DNA from: Clostridia bacterium
GTDB taxonomy: Bacteria; Bacillota; Clostridia; Christensenellales; Borkfalkiaceae
DNA: 64,000 bases
NCBI GenBank assembly: GCA_017473605.1
Contig: JAFUKM010000001.1
Span: 62,001-126,000 of the forward strand
Reading direction: 5' to 3'
Part shown: one piece after another, positions 42,328 to 51,642 of the stretch
Layout of the letters: the number at the start of each line of letters is the position of its first letter
Position numbering within the stretch: position 1 is the first letter of the stretch
Notes under the pieces: model-generated
Database searches by the model: none
What the model was told of the DNA's origin: nothing
The model's input: only the letters and a program-made list of their open reading frames with translations
Translations under genes and position numbers: made by a program

Positions 42328-43311
42328 TTAATATTTGTCTTGGGAAGGAGAATAGAGCCGTTTTTCCAGCTCGTTTTTTGCATTTTCGTATTCCTCTTCC
42401 GTCAACATACCGTTTTGTTTTAACTCATGCAGTTTTTTCAAGACGGACTTTACGTCCTGTCCAAGATGTACGCCGTATATTTCGCTTTCCTTTTTATATG
42501 CGTCCATTTTTTGGTGCAATTTCTTGAAAATAATCCGCTTATGATATAAAATAAGCAGTATACCGTAAACGATTAAAATCAAACTCATAAGTTGCGACGG
42601 GGAAAGGAAAAATCCAACCGAGCCGCGGTCGTCGCCACGCATAAACTCAAGGCAAAAACGGAATACGCCGTAGCCAAAGCAATACGTTTCCAAAAAATGC
42701 CCGCGTAATTTCTTATAAAAGACCATCATACCTACGAAAAGAAGAAGCTCGAAAGCGGCTTCAAACAGTTGCGTGGGATAGACGGGTAAACTCCATTCGC
42801 CGTGAACGATGAAACCCGCTTCGACTTGCTGATGCGCCGCGGAACTGTGCGGGGGAAAGCTAACGCCAAATACGCCGTCGGTAATTCCGCCGTAGCAACA
42901 ACCGCCCAAGAAACAACCGATTCTACCAAAGGCGTGCCCAAGTGCAAGAGCTGGGATGAGCAGGTTAAAATAGTATAACGCATTGCCCTTTATTCTCGGA
43001 CAAAAGAAATGGATAAACAGTAGCCAAATAGGGAGAGTGACTAAAATGCCACCAAGCCAAGTGATTCCACCGAGTACGAGCTTTTTTTCTGCAATGGAAT
43101 GGAATAACGAATTCGCTAAAAACGCACTTACGACGAGTATCGGGAACGAGAGCGCGCAAACCAACAAAATGCGGTTTACCGTCTTTTTTTGGGTGTTTTC
43201 TTTCTTTTCCAAAACGAGAATGGTAGTAATCGTAAAGGCAAGAAGCCCTATTAGCGTCAGCGTTTGGAATAAGGGGATTTGAAAAATTCCGATTTTAAGA
43301 ATAGGATACAT
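42328..43311 (-). CDS. lgt: Lgt-like prolipoprotein diacylglyceryl transferase with SHOCT tail
   Basis: A 327-residue protein. The first 270 residues hold about seven membrane helices. The Lgt pattern appears as GHAFGRIGCFLGGCCYGG, the variant of HGxGRIGNFxNxE seen in Lgt-like paralogues, with the conserved Arg-Ile-Gly; YPTQLFEA and ETYCFGYGVFRFCLEFMRGD also fit. The C-terminus (about 290-320) is a SHOCT motif, LKKLHELKQNGMLTEEEYENAK, not part of standard Lgt. It transfers diacylglycerol to lipobox Cys if active. The upstream, probably cotranscribed gene encodes a lipoprotein. Confidence 0.82.
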   Translation of the reverse strand: MYPILKIGIFQIPLFQTLTLIGLLAFTITTILVLEKKENTQKKTVNRILLVCALSFPILVVSAFLANSLFHSIAEKKLVLGGITWLGGILVTLPIWLLFIHFFCPRIKGNALYYFNLLIPALALGHAFGRIGCFLGGCCYGGITDGVFGVSFPPHSSAAHQQVEAGFIVHGEWSLPVYPTQLFEAAFELLLFVGMMVFYKKLRGHFLETYCFGYGVFRFCLEFMRGDDRGSVGFFLSPSQLMSLILIVYGILLILYHKRIIFKKLHQKMDAYKKESEIYGVHLGQDVKSVLKKLHELKQNGMLTEEEYENAKNELEKRLYSPSQDKY

Positions 43312-43328
43312 AATAAACGCCTTTTTTG

Positions 43329-43976
43329 TTAATCCGCTTTTACAGTGCCTTCAATCTTGGTGAAGGATACGGAGAGGTTCTCTTGCGTCGCGTCTTGGGG
43401 CAAAAGGGTGGTTTGTTCGCTTATAGTATAGCCGCGTACGATAGCGGTTGAATTGTCTTCTTGATAGTAAACAAAGCTATCCACAACTTCGCCGTTATAG
43501 AGAACGTTACCCGTTATTTTCAAGTCGGATACCGTTTTGAAAAACTCAAATTCGACGTCTACACGGAATTCGTGATAGTAGCCACCGTTTTCGGTGTGGA
43601 TTTTTTGAAAATAGGTGATTTCAGGCGATTCTCTGTATACAAAATCTTCTCTTACAAACAGTTCGCGGTAAACGTCTTGGCTGCCGCCGCCCGTGCAACT
43701 TTGCTCCGTGCAGTTGCCCGCTATGGTCGTACAACCTAAGCCGAAACAGCTAAGGCAATCACCTACGGTATTGCAAGAAAACGTTTCGCCCAAGCAACCG
43801 TATTCGCCGCATTGGTACGAATTTCCGTCAGCCGTGTACGAACAATTGCTACAAGCTCCGCAATCGTCGCAGTACGTTCTATTGCCACTGAGAGAAGAAG
43901 AACAGCCAAACAAAGCGACGCCTCCGCCAAGGGCAAGAAATATAGGGGTGATAACCATCCATCTTTTCAATTTCAT
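43329..43976 (-). CDS. Cysteine-rich hypothetical lipoprotein
   Basis: A 215-residue lipoprotein. The signal peptide MKLKRWMVITPIFLALGGG ends in the lipobox LFGC. The next 75 residues contain about 13 Cys in spaced pairs (YCDDCGACSNC, CLSCFGLGCTT, CTEQSC). This looks like a disulfide- or metal-rich module. The C-terminal half is beta-rich (YHEFRVDVEFEFFKTVSDLKITG) and resembles an extracellular domain. No family is recognised. AAGGAG precedes the ATG. It lies 17 bases ahead of the Lgt-like gene, whose product would lipidate it. Confidence 0.7.
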   Translation of the reverse strand: MKLKRWMVITPIFLALGGGVALFGCSSSLSGNRTYCDDCGACSNCSYTADGNSYQCGEYGCLGETFSCNTVGDCLSCFGLGCTTIAGNCTEQSCTGGGSQDVYRELFVREDFVYRESPEITYFQKIHTENGGYYHEFRVDVEFEFFKTVSDLKITGNVLYNGEVVDSFVYYQEDNSTAIVRGYTISEQTTLLPQDATQENLSVSFTKIEGTVKAD

Positions 43977-44038
43977 CTTTCCATCTCCTTATTATAAATT
44001 TTTAATGTTAGAGTACGTATTTTTAATATAAAGGCGGA

Positions 44039-44965
44039 TTAGTTTTCCGCTTTTACTTGTTCTACGTCGTAAGGGGTGCTTTGGTATACGAAATAATTGA
44101 GCCAATTGGAAAACAATAAATTGGCGTGCGCTCTCCATGAAACCATGGGCGGTTGACTTGTGTCGTCGTTCGGGAAATAATTAAACGGAATTTTAATCGG
44201 TTTGCCCTGCGATAAATCGCGCAGATATTCGTTTTTCAGCGTATCCGCGTCGTATTCCGAGTGACCCGTGATAAAGATTTGTCTGCCGTTTTTCGTCGTT
44301 ACCGCATACACGCCCGTGTCTTTGGACGAAGCCAAAATACGCAAGGGGTATATCTTTTCAATGTCTTCTCTAAGCACCGTCGTGTGTCTGGATTGCGGCA
44401 CGTAGAACGTATCGTCAAAGCCGCGGAATAAAATAGAAGATTTGTATTCCACTTGGTGGGGGAACACGCCGAACAGCTTTTCGGGTACGGCGTGTTTTTG
44501 TATGCCGTAGTGATAATAAAGTCCTGCTTGCGCGCCCCAACAAATATGCAAAGTGCTGTGTACGTGCGTTTTGCTCCACTCCATAATCTCGCAAAGCTCT
44601 TGCCAATATTCCACTTCTTCAAAGGGGAGATGTTCTACGGGCGCGCCCGTGATAATCATACCGTCGAATTTTTCATCCTTGACGTCGTCAAACGTTTTGT
44701 AAAAGGCGAGCAAATGTTCTTCCGTAACGTTTTTCGATTGATGGGAAGTGGTGTGGATAAGGGTGGGTTCTACCTGCAACGGCGTATTACCGAGAAGCCG
44801 CGCAAGCTGCGTTTCCGTTTCGATTTTCTTGGGCATTAAGTTAAGAATTAGAATACGGAGCGGACGGATATCCTGCGTGATGGCGCGCGTTTCCGTCATT
44901 ACGAAAATATTTTCATCCGTCAACGTTTTGACGGCAGGTAAGTTGTTGGGAATTTTAATAGGCAT
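44039..44965 (-). CDS. metA: Homoserine O-acetyltransferase (MetA type)
   Basis: A 308-residue acyltransferase of methionine synthesis. The nucleophile region is [15 protein letters not shown] (Cys about residue 142), and TGHSEYD holds the catalytic His. Specificity can be read from [16 protein letters not shown]: family members with Glu at this place (position 111) use acetyl-CoA, while E. coli has Gly and uses succinyl-CoA. So O-acetylhomoserine is the expected product, which fits the metY gene directly upstream. A hairpin repeat lies in the 50-base gap between them. Confidence 0.92.
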   Translation of the reverse strand: MPIKIPNNLPAVKTLTDENIFVMTETRAITQDIRPLRILILNLMPKKIETETQLARLLGNTPLQVEPTLIHTTSHQSKNVTEEHLLAFYKTFDDVKDEKFDGMIITGAPVEHLPFEEVEYWQELCEIMEWSKTHVHSTLHICWGAQAGLYYHYGIQKHAVPEKLFGVFPHQVEYKSSILFRGFDDTFYVPQSRHTTVLREDIEKIYPLRILASSKDTGVYAVTTKNGRQIFITGHSEYDADTLKNEYLRDLSQGKPIKIPFNYFPNDDTSQPPMVSWRAHANLLFSNWLNYFVYQSTPYDVEQVKAEN

Positions 44966-44981
44966 AAAATACTCCTTAAAG

Positions 44982-45011
44982 GTGAATTTTTACGCGTGGC
45001 GTAAAATTCAC
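44982..45011. repeat. GTGAA...TTCAC hairpin ahead of metA (minimal copy 3)
   Basis: GTGAATTTTTACGC (44982-44995) pairs with GCGTAAAATTCAC (44999-45011) apart from one bulged T. Its ends (GGTGAA and TTCACTT) match the two larger GTGAAGTT elements. Like them, it sits just before the ribosome site of a downstream gene in an operon. Confidence 0.5.
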
Positions 45012-45015
45012 TTCT

Positions 45016-46305
45016 TTATACGCTTTCCAAAGCTTGCGCAATGTCGTCGATAAGGTCTTGATAATTTTCAATACCGCAGGAAAGGCGAACCAAATCGCCG
45101 GGAACGCCCGCTGCAATGAGTTCTTGTTCGTTCATTTGTCTATGCGTAGCGCTTGCCGGGTGCAAACAGCAGCTACGCGCGTCCGCCACGTGCGTTTCAA
45201 TGGCGATAGTTTTCAGCGATTTCATAAATTTTTCCGCCGCCTTTCTTCCGCCTTTTACGCCGAAACTGACGACGCCGCAAGAACCGTTGGGCAGGTATTT
45301 TTGCGCCAAAGCGTAATATTTGTTCGAAGGCAAACCCGAATAGTTTACCCAAGCGATTTTATCGTTCTTTTCCAAAAACTCCGCCACCTTTTGCGCATTA
45401 AGGCAATGACGGGGAACGCGTACGTGTAAGCTCTCCAAACCAAGATTGAGATAGAACGCGCTTTGCGGCGATTGCGTGCAACCGAAATCGCGCATGAGCT
45501 GTGCGGTTGCCTTCGTAATATACGCGCCGCCTTGCCCGAATTTTTCCGCGTACGTAATACCGTGATAGCTCTCATCAGGCGTGCAAAGCCCGGGAAATTT
45601 TTCTTTATGCGCCATCCAATCGAAGTTGCCCGAATCGACGATACAACCGCCCACGGCCACGCCGTGCCCGTCCATATATTTCGTCGTGGAGTGGGTAACG
45701 ATATCCGCGCCGTGTTCAAAAGGACGGCAGTTGATAGGCGTTGCAAACGTATTGTCGATAATCAGAGGAACGCCATGCGCGTGCGCCGCTTTGGCGAATT
45801 TTTCAATATCGAGTACGGTCAGGGCAGGGTTGGCAATCGTTTCCCCGAAAACCGCTTTCGTATTGGGTTTGAAAGCAGCGTTCAGTTCTTCTTCCGTACA
45901 ATCGGGGTCTACAAACGTGAATTCGATACCCATTTTTTTCATAGTCACGGCGAAAAGGTTATACGTACCGCCGTAAATGCTTGCCGAGGATACTACGTGG
46001 TCGCCGCAAGCGGCGATATTGAATACGGAGAAAAAAGACGCGGCTTGTCCCGACGATACAAGCATAGCCGCGCTACCGCCTTCCAACGCGCAAATTTTCG
46101 CCGCTACCGTATCGCAGGTAGGGTTTTGCAATCGGGAATAGAAATAACCGCTCGCTTCCAAATCGAACAGTTTGCCCATATCTTCGCTGGTGTTGTATTT
46201 GAAAGTAGTGCTTTGGATAATAGGCACTTGACGGGGTTCGCCGTTGCCGGGCGCGTACCCGCCTTGTACGCAAGTGGTTTCTATACGGGGATTTTGATTT
46301 TTCAT
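45016..46305 (-). CDS. metY: O-acetylhomoserine sulfhydrylase
   Basis: A PLP enzyme of 429 residues that makes homocysteine from O-acetylhomoserine and sulfide. The start at 46305 has AAAGGAGAAAG upstream; a Met at 46380 would add 25 unsupported residues and lies over the promoter. The PLP Lys is in THSTTKYMDGHG. FKYNTSEDMGKLFDLEASGYFYSR and the ending SCCLHPASATHRQMNEQEL with LVRLSCGIEN are typical of MetY. Followed by metA, it gives a two-step direct sulfhydrylation route. Confidence 0.93.
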   Translation of the reverse strand: MKNQNPRIETTCVQGGYAPGNGEPRQVPIIQSTTFKYNTSEDMGKLFDLEASGYFYSRLQNPTCDTVAAKICALEGGSAAMLVSSGQAASFFSVFNIAACGDHVVSSASIYGGTYNLFAVTMKKMGIEFTFVDPDCTEEELNAAFKPNTKAVFGETIANPALTVLDIEKFAKAAHAHGVPLIIDNTFATPINCRPFEHGADIVTHSTTKYMDGHGVAVGGCIVDSGNFDWMAHKEKFPGLCTPDESYHGITYAEKFGQGGAYITKATAQLMRDFGCTQSPQSAFYLNLGLESLHVRVPRHCLNAQKVAEFLEKNDKIAWVNYSGLPSNKYYALAQKYLPNGSCGVVSFGVKGGRKAAEKFMKSLKTIAIETHVADARSCCLHPASATHRQMNEQELIAAGVPGDLVRLSCGIENYQDLIDDIAQALESV

Positions 46306-46350
46306 ACGCTTTCTCCTTTCGCGCTTATGCGTGAATAAATCTATCATTTC

Positions 46351-46380
46351 AGTATAACACGAAAAAAGGAATTTCGTCAA
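46351..46380 (-). promoter_or_regulatory. Promoter of the metY-metA operon
   Basis: On the minus strand: TTGACG (46375-46380), 18 bases, TATACT (46351-46356). The leader is about 40 bases, too short for a SAM riboswitch or T-box. Confidence 0.65.
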
Positions 46381-46425
46381 GTATTTTCGGGATAAAAAAG
46401 CGTGGCGTTGCGCAAAATAACGGAT

Positions 46426-48597
46426 ATGAAAAGAAACGCATTAAAAAACTGTTTCCGTATCACCGCCGTGGCGGCGGTGAGCGCCGTGTGTCTTTTGACG
46501 GCGTGCCAAGGCTGCGGAAGAAATAACGAGGATTTTTTGGACGACGTAGTAATACGGGAAGATTACCGTTCCGTGTATGGGGCTATCGGTGAGCAAGTAA
46601 CCGTGGATATGGTGGAAGAAAGAAACGGCAGAGCGTACGTTACCGTGGACGGCGTGGAATACGAATTGGGTATGGATTTTTTGTCTATGGCAATGGTGTA
46701 CAATACCCGTCCCGTGGGCGCGTTTGCGACGGCGACGGACGTATATAACGAGTGGTGGCGGCTATTTATTAGGCGTTGGAATTTGCTCGTGCCCGAAGTG
46801 CCGCTCTATTCCAATCAGTATTACGACGTTTATAACGCTAAGATAGACGAATTGAAAACCAATCCCTACTGGTCGGTTACGGACGCTATTGTCGGTGCGA
46901 AAGTAACCACAAGCGATAATTCCGTCGTTTTGGGAAGCAATACCGAACTTTCAGGCTCGTTTCGAAACGCGTCGTTCGGTAAGTCGTCCCCGGGCGCTGC
47001 GGACCTTGCCGTGCAAACGCTTACGAGCGGATATTCCACCGTCGTAACCGATAGAAACGGGATTTTCACGTGGGCAGGTACGGGGATATTGCGCTCTCAC
47101 TCCGAAACGGAAAACGCGGACGGCACAAAGACGTACACCATGCAAATTGCCGATGATTTGACTTTTTCCGACGGTTCAAAGATAAAAGCGGAAAACTATT
47201 TGGCGGGTTTGCTTGCAGGGAGTACGCCCGTCATGAAGGCGGCGGGCGGCGGCGACGCGGCGGGGCTTACGTTCGTTGGCTACGAAGCGTTTAACGCCTA
47301 TACGGGAGATGGGGAAGTCGCGCCCTTTTCAGGCGTGCGGCTTTTGGACGATTATACCTTCTCCGTCACGGTCAAGCCCGAATATGCCGATTATTATTAT
47401 GCGCTTCGTTACGGCGCGTTTACGCCTGTACCTTTGTATTTATACCTTGGAAATTACAAGATAAAGGACGACGGGCAGGGCGCGTATATCGAAAAGGGAT
47501 TTTACGAAAAAACGAATAAAAACGGTATTGCGGCGTATGCGCTTGCCGATACGATTGTTTCCAATATGAACGAAGTGAGCGCGACGAAATTTCCTTATTC
47601 TGGACCGTATTACGTGGAAAGCTACGATGCGAGCGCGAAAACGGCGACGCTTAAACGCAATGCCGCCTATAAAGGGGATATTCGCGGCAAGGCGACGATA
47701 GAACGGATTTCTTACGTGAAAATCGTTCCCGAAACACAGCTCGACCAATTAAAGCAGGGGCGTGTGGACGTACTTGCTTCGGTAACGGGCGGCGAAGAAA
47801 CGCGCGCGGCGCTCGCCGTGGTGGATAACGTGAAATTCAAAGAAACGCATTACGACAGAGCAGGGTACGGAAAACTTGCGTTCCGTTGCGATTTCTCGCC
47901 TACGCAGTTTGCCGAAGTGCGTCGCGCTGTGATGTATACGATTGACAGAAATGAGTTCGCGCAGACGTTTACGGGCGGTTACGGCAGCGTCGTAGACGCG
48001 CCCTATCACGCAGGACTTGACGCATATATTGCCGTAAAAGATAAACTGAATTTGAATAAATACGAATACAGTGTGGAAAACGCAAAGCGTTCGCTTATCG
48101 AAGGGGGGTGGACGTATAACGACAAAGGGGAGAGCTACGACGAATCGCAAGGGGGTGTACGCTATAAAAAACTTTCAGGCTACGAGCTTTCATATAATAA
48201 TCTTGCGTTCGCTTCAACGGATAATAAATACCGTACGGTGAAAATAAACGGCGAGTATTATATGCCGCTTGTGATTAACTGGATGGGTACGCAGCCCAAT
48301 CCCGTTACCGACCAACTGATTACCGCTTGGCAAAATAATCCCAACGCAGGCGAGAAAATCGGCGCGTATATCACGTACGCTACGGGGGATATGAACTCGG
48401 CTTTGTACGGAGAATATTACCAAATGCCGGCGTATGGCTTTACCAAAGCGCGTTATGGGGCGGTGAACTTTGCTACGGGCTTTACGAGCGCCGTTTACGA
48501 CCAGTCTTTCTATTGGACGATAGACCCGTCTATGTACGCCAATTACAGTAGTAATTTTTTGATGGACGAAGCGGATTTTTTAATTAACGGCATATAA
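46426..48597 (+). CDS. Oligopeptide ABC transporter substrate-binding lipoprotein
   Basis: A 723-residue family 5 solute-binding lipoprotein. The signal peptide (MKRNALKNCFRITAVAAVSA) ends in the lipobox LTAC. The body shows TYTMQIADDLTFSDGSKIKAENYLAGL, the family hallmark, then FPYSGPYYVESYDASAKTATLKRN and VRRAVMYTIDRNEFAQ-like EVRRAVMYTIDRNEF. It is longer than usual OppA (about 540) because about 150 residues precede the typical start of the domain. The ribosome site is weak, and a GTG at 46402 is an alternative start. It is the first gene of a five-gene transporter operon. Confidence 0.88.
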   Translation: MKRNALKNCFRITAVAAVSAVCLLTACQGCGRNNEDFLDDVVIREDYRSVYGAIGEQVTVDMVEERNGRAYVTVDGVEYELGMDFLSMAMVYNTRPVGAFATATDVYNEWWRLFIRRWNLLVPEVPLYSNQYYDVYNAKIDELKTNPYWSVTDAIVGAKVTTSDNSVVLGSNTELSGSFRNASFGKSSPGAADLAVQTLTSGYSTVVTDRNGIFTWAGTGILRSHSETENADGTKTYTMQIADDLTFSDGSKIKAENYLAGLLAGSTPVMKAAGGGDAAGLTFVGYEAFNAYTGDGEVAPFSGVRLLDDYTFSVTVKPEYADYYYALRYGAFTPVPLYLYLGNYKIKDDGQGAYIEKGFYEKTNKNGIAAYALADTIVSNMNEVSATKFPYSGPYYVESYDASAKTATLKRNAAYKGDIRGKATIERISYVKIVPETQLDQLKQGRVDVLASVTGGEETRAALAVVDNVKFKETHYDRAGYGKLAFRCDFSPTQFAEVRRAVMYTIDRNEFAQTFTGGYGSVVDAPYHAGLDAYIAVKDKLNLNKYEYSVENAKRSLIEGGWTYNDKGESYDESQGGVRYKKLSGYELSYNNLAFASTDNKYRTVKINGEYYMPLVINWMGTQPNPVTDQLITAWQNNPNAGEKIGAYITYATGDMNSALYGEYYQMPAYGFTKARYGAVNFATGFTSAVYDQSFYWTIDPSMYANYSSNFLMDEADFLINGI

Positions 48598-48659
48598 ACG
48601 GCGTATTTCGTCGTTGCGCTCCGCTTTTCTCGCTCGCTTTTTATCATTAGGTATAAACG

Positions 48660-49676
48660 ATGTCAAAATATATCTTCAAAAGAATTTTATATATGCTCGG
48701 CGTATTGCTGCTGTTGTCGTTCGTGATGTTTCTTATCTATAATCTCTTGCCTGTGGATAAGGCGGCGGATATGGCGATGCAGGAGATTGCCGCCAATAAA
48801 AATCTCGTGTATGCCGAACGGTATCTCTATTGGCAGCGCCGTTTCGGCTTGGACGGAAATCTGTTTACGCGCTATTTGCGCTGGATAGGCGCGGCGGCGT
48901 ATTACGACGGTTCGTATAACGGATTATTGCAGGGTAATCTCGGCACGTCCATAACGTACGGGAAGCCCGTTTCGGAAGTGATTAAAGAGCCGCTTCTTAA
49001 TACGTTGACGCTCAATTTATTCGCCACCGTTTTTGCGTTCGCCATCACGATACCGCTTGGCATTTTTTGCGCGAGAAAACGCGGCGGTAAACGGGACACG
49101 GCGGTGCAAATCGGTACCATTGTGGGGTATAGCCTGCCCACGTTTATTGTGGCGATACTCTTTATTTGGCTGTTTGCGGTAAAGCTGAACGTATTTCCCG
49201 TTTCGGGTATGTCGTCGGTGGGAAAGGATTATACGGGATTTCGCGCGTTTTTGGATAAATTGTATCATTTTGCGTTGCCGCTCATTGTAATGACTTTTGC
49301 GTCGCTTGGCGGTATGACGCGTTATGTGCGCGCGGCGATGATTGACGCTTTGCACCTTGACTGTATACGCACTGCGCGGGCAAAAGGTTTGAGAGAACGG
49401 CTCGTCGTGCGTTCGCATGCGTGGCGTAACGCGCTGATTCCTATCGTTTCCGTTGCCATCGGTTGGCTGGTCGGTGTGTTTTCTGGCTCGATTATGATTG
49501 AAAACATTTTCGGTATCAACGGAATAGGCAAAGTATATTTCGACGCGTTGACGGCAAACGATAACGAAATTGCGCTCGCCATGCAAATGTTTTATATCTT
49601 GCTTGCGCTCGTGGGAAATTTGCTCGTGGACATGGCGTACGGGTTGGCTGACCCGCGCGTTCGCGTGGATAGATGA
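48660..49676 (+). CDS. oppB: Oligopeptide ABC transporter permease, OppB type
   Basis: A 338-residue permease with six membrane helices. The N-terminus, YIFKRILYMLGVLLLLSFVMFLIYNLLP, is the standard OppB start. LGTSITYGKPVSEVI precedes the second helix. The coupling loop to the ATPases is IDALHLDCIRTARAKGLRE, matching the EAA motif. ENIFGINGIGKVYFDAL and ADPRVRVDR close the protein. The spacing to the RCC1-OppC gene is 9 bases. It forms the channel together with that protein. Confidence 0.92.
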   Translation: MSKYIFKRILYMLGVLLLLSFVMFLIYNLLPVDKAADMAMQEIAANKNLVYAERYLYWQRRFGLDGNLFTRYLRWIGAAAYYDGSYNGLLQGNLGTSITYGKPVSEVIKEPLLNTLTLNLFATVFAFAITIPLGIFCARKRGGKRDTAVQIGTIVGYSLPTFIVAILFIWLFAVKLNVFPVSGMSSVGKDYTGFRAFLDKLYHFALPLIVMTFASLGGMTRYVRAAMIDALHLDCIRTARAKGLRERLVVRSHAWRNALIPIVSVAIGWLVGVFSGSIMIENIFGINGIGKVYFDALTANDNEIALAMQMFYILLALVGNLLVDMAYGLADPRVRVDR

Positions 49677-49685
49677 GAGAGTATT

Positions 49686-51605
49686 ATGGATAACACACCC
49701 AAACAAGAAAATTGGATACGACGCGCGTTACGACGTACCAAGTACGCGTTGAAACGGTGCTGGATTTGGCTCAAACGTGCGTTTACGGGGAAAAAGCTGC
49801 CGCAGTCGGGAATGCTGGAAACGCCGTCAAAAGCGCTTCGTGCGGCATTTTTCCGTAAAAAAACGGCGGTGGTTTCGTTGATTGCGTTTGCCTTACTGTT
49901 TGCCTTTGTATTCATTGCGCCGTTGTTTGTACCGATGGACGTCAATTATACCGACCCTTTGCAACAAAACGTAGCCCCCGTATTAACGCTGCGTAGCGTT
50001 CCGAAAAAATTGAAAGACAGCGTCGAATATATCGACGGCTTTTCAGGCTTCACCGTCGGGCTTTCCAAAGACGGTGAAACGTTCGTTTGGGGGAGTGTAA
50101 AAGACAAGCTGTTAAAAATCAATTATAAAGACGTACCGACAAAAGTAAAAGAGCAAGGAGCGGCGTTTGTGGCGGCGGGGAAAGACCACGTGCTTGCGTT
50201 GACAAAATCGGGGGAACTCGTCGGCTGGGGGGATAAAAGCTGCGGACAATACGGATATACCCCTACGCTGAACGCCGTAACGACGCCGACGCAGTTGCAA
50301 TCGGGGATAAACGTGGAAGAAGTGAAACAGCTTTGTTGCGGTTATCAATCTTCCGCGCTCGTGAAAAAGGACGGGACGGCGTTCGTATGGGGAAATTTGA
50401 ACGCTACACACAATTTAAGGGAAGTAGCTGCGCTTTCGGACGTGCAGAAAATTGCTTTTACCAATTCGGCGGCGGTAGCGTTGCTTTCCGACGGGAGCGT
50501 TTCTACGGGCGGCTATAAAGCGTTTACGGCGTTCGTAAGCAGTAAAATAGGCGTGGGGAGCGATTTGGCAGAATATTTAATCGGAAAACGCGCGGTGGAG
50601 ATTGCCGCGACGAACAAATGTCTTGCCGTATTGTTGGACGACGGAGAATTGCTCGTGTCGGGCGTATTTGAAAACGGAGAAGAAAAATTGCCCGTTTTGC
50701 AATCGGGAGAATATTTCACTTCCTTAGACGGTGGTTCTCGACATTTTGTGGGCGTAACGAACCTGCAAAACGCGTATGGTTGGGGACATAACGCATATAA
50801 ACAATGTAACGTGTCGGGGGAACGCGCGGTAAAAGCGTTTGCGGGCGCATTGCAAAGCTATTTGGTAGACGAGAGCGGAGCGCTTGTCAAAAGCGTGGGA
50901 CTCAAAGGCTATATTATGGGTACGGACGGACGGGGAAGAGACGTGTTTGCCCGTATCGTACACGGGGGGAAGATGACGTTGACGGTGGGCGCTGTCGCCG
51001 TAATTATTTCTACGCTTATCGGCGTTTTGGTGGGGTGCGTATCGGGGTATTTCGGAGGCGCGGTGGACGTCGTACTGATGCGCGTTACCGAGATATTTTC
51101 GTCGATTCCTTTTTTGCCGTTCGCGATGCTGCTTTCTCAAATTATTAAATATTATAACGTTTCGGAAACGATGCGTATCTTTATCATTATGCTGATACTC
51201 GGCGCGCTTTCTTGGACGGGCTTGGCGCGGATGGTGCGCGGACAGGTACTTGCCGAACGGGAAAAGGAATTCGTAACGGCGGCGCGCGCAATCGGGGTGA
51301 AAGAACGGACGATTGCTTTCCGACACGTATTGCCGAATATCGTTTCCGTGATTTTGGTGAGTATGACGCTTGATTTTGCGGGCTGTCTTTTGACGGAGTC
51401 GTCGTTGTCTTATTTGGGGTTCGGCGTACAGCAACCGCAACCTACGTGGGGGAATATGCTCAACGGGAGCAACAGCAGTATCGTAATACAAAATTATTGG
51501 TGGCAATGGCTTTTCCCCGCATTGTTTTTGTCGCTCGCCGTCATTTGTATCAACGTAGTGGGCGACGCCCTGCGCGACGCGCTCGACCCCAAAGGCGAAA
51601 GGTAG
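49686..51605 (+). CDS. OppC-type permease with an inserted RCC1-like beta-propeller
   Basis: A 639-residue protein, about twice the length of OppC. A membrane helix at about 61-83 is followed by an external insert of about 290 residues (113-405) made of seven RCC1-like blades. The clearest read AAGKDHVLALTKSGELVGWG with GQYG, CCGYQSSALVKKDGTAFVWG, and GGSRHFVGV...AYGWGHNAYKQCN. The normal OppC sequence then resumes with MGTDGRGRDVFARIVHGGKM and five helices, including the coupling motif TAARAIGVKERTIAFRHVLPN. The insert lies exactly in the first external loop, where it could contact the substrate-binding lipoprotein or an outside ligand. Confidence 0.93.
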   Translation: MDNTPKQENWIRRALRRTKYALKRCWIWLKRAFTGKKLPQSGMLETPSKALRAAFFRKKTAVVSLIAFALLFAFVFIAPLFVPMDVNYTDPLQQNVAPVLTLRSVPKKLKDSVEYIDGFSGFTVGLSKDGETFVWGSVKDKLLKINYKDVPTKVKEQGAAFVAAGKDHVLALTKSGELVGWGDKSCGQYGYTPTLNAVTTPTQLQSGINVEEVKQLCCGYQSSALVKKDGTAFVWGNLNATHNLREVAALSDVQKIAFTNSAAVALLSDGSVSTGGYKAFTAFVSSKIGVGSDLAEYLIGKRAVEIAATNKCLAVLLDDGELLVSGVFENGEEKLPVLQSGEYFTSLDGGSRHFVGVTNLQNAYGWGHNAYKQCNVSGERAVKAFAGALQSYLVDESGALVKSVGLKGYIMGTDGRGRDVFARIVHGGKMTLTVGAVAVIISTLIGVLVGCVSGYFGGAVDVVLMRVTEIFSSIPFLPFAMLLSQIIKYYNVSETMRIFIIMLILGALSWTGLARMVRGQVLAEREKEFVTAARAIGVKERTIAFRHVLPNIVSVILVSMTLDFAGCLLTESSLSYLGFGVQQPQPTWGNMLNGSNSSIVIQNYWWQWLFPALFLSLAVICINVVGDALRDALDPKGER

Positions 51606-51642
51606 GGGGCAAGTACGAGTTGAGCAAAAAAACGGAGGGAGT

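Noticed and set aside
46306..46350. Possible SAM riboswitch ahead of metY
   Set aside because: The leader is only about 40 bases, too short for any known SAM riboswitch.
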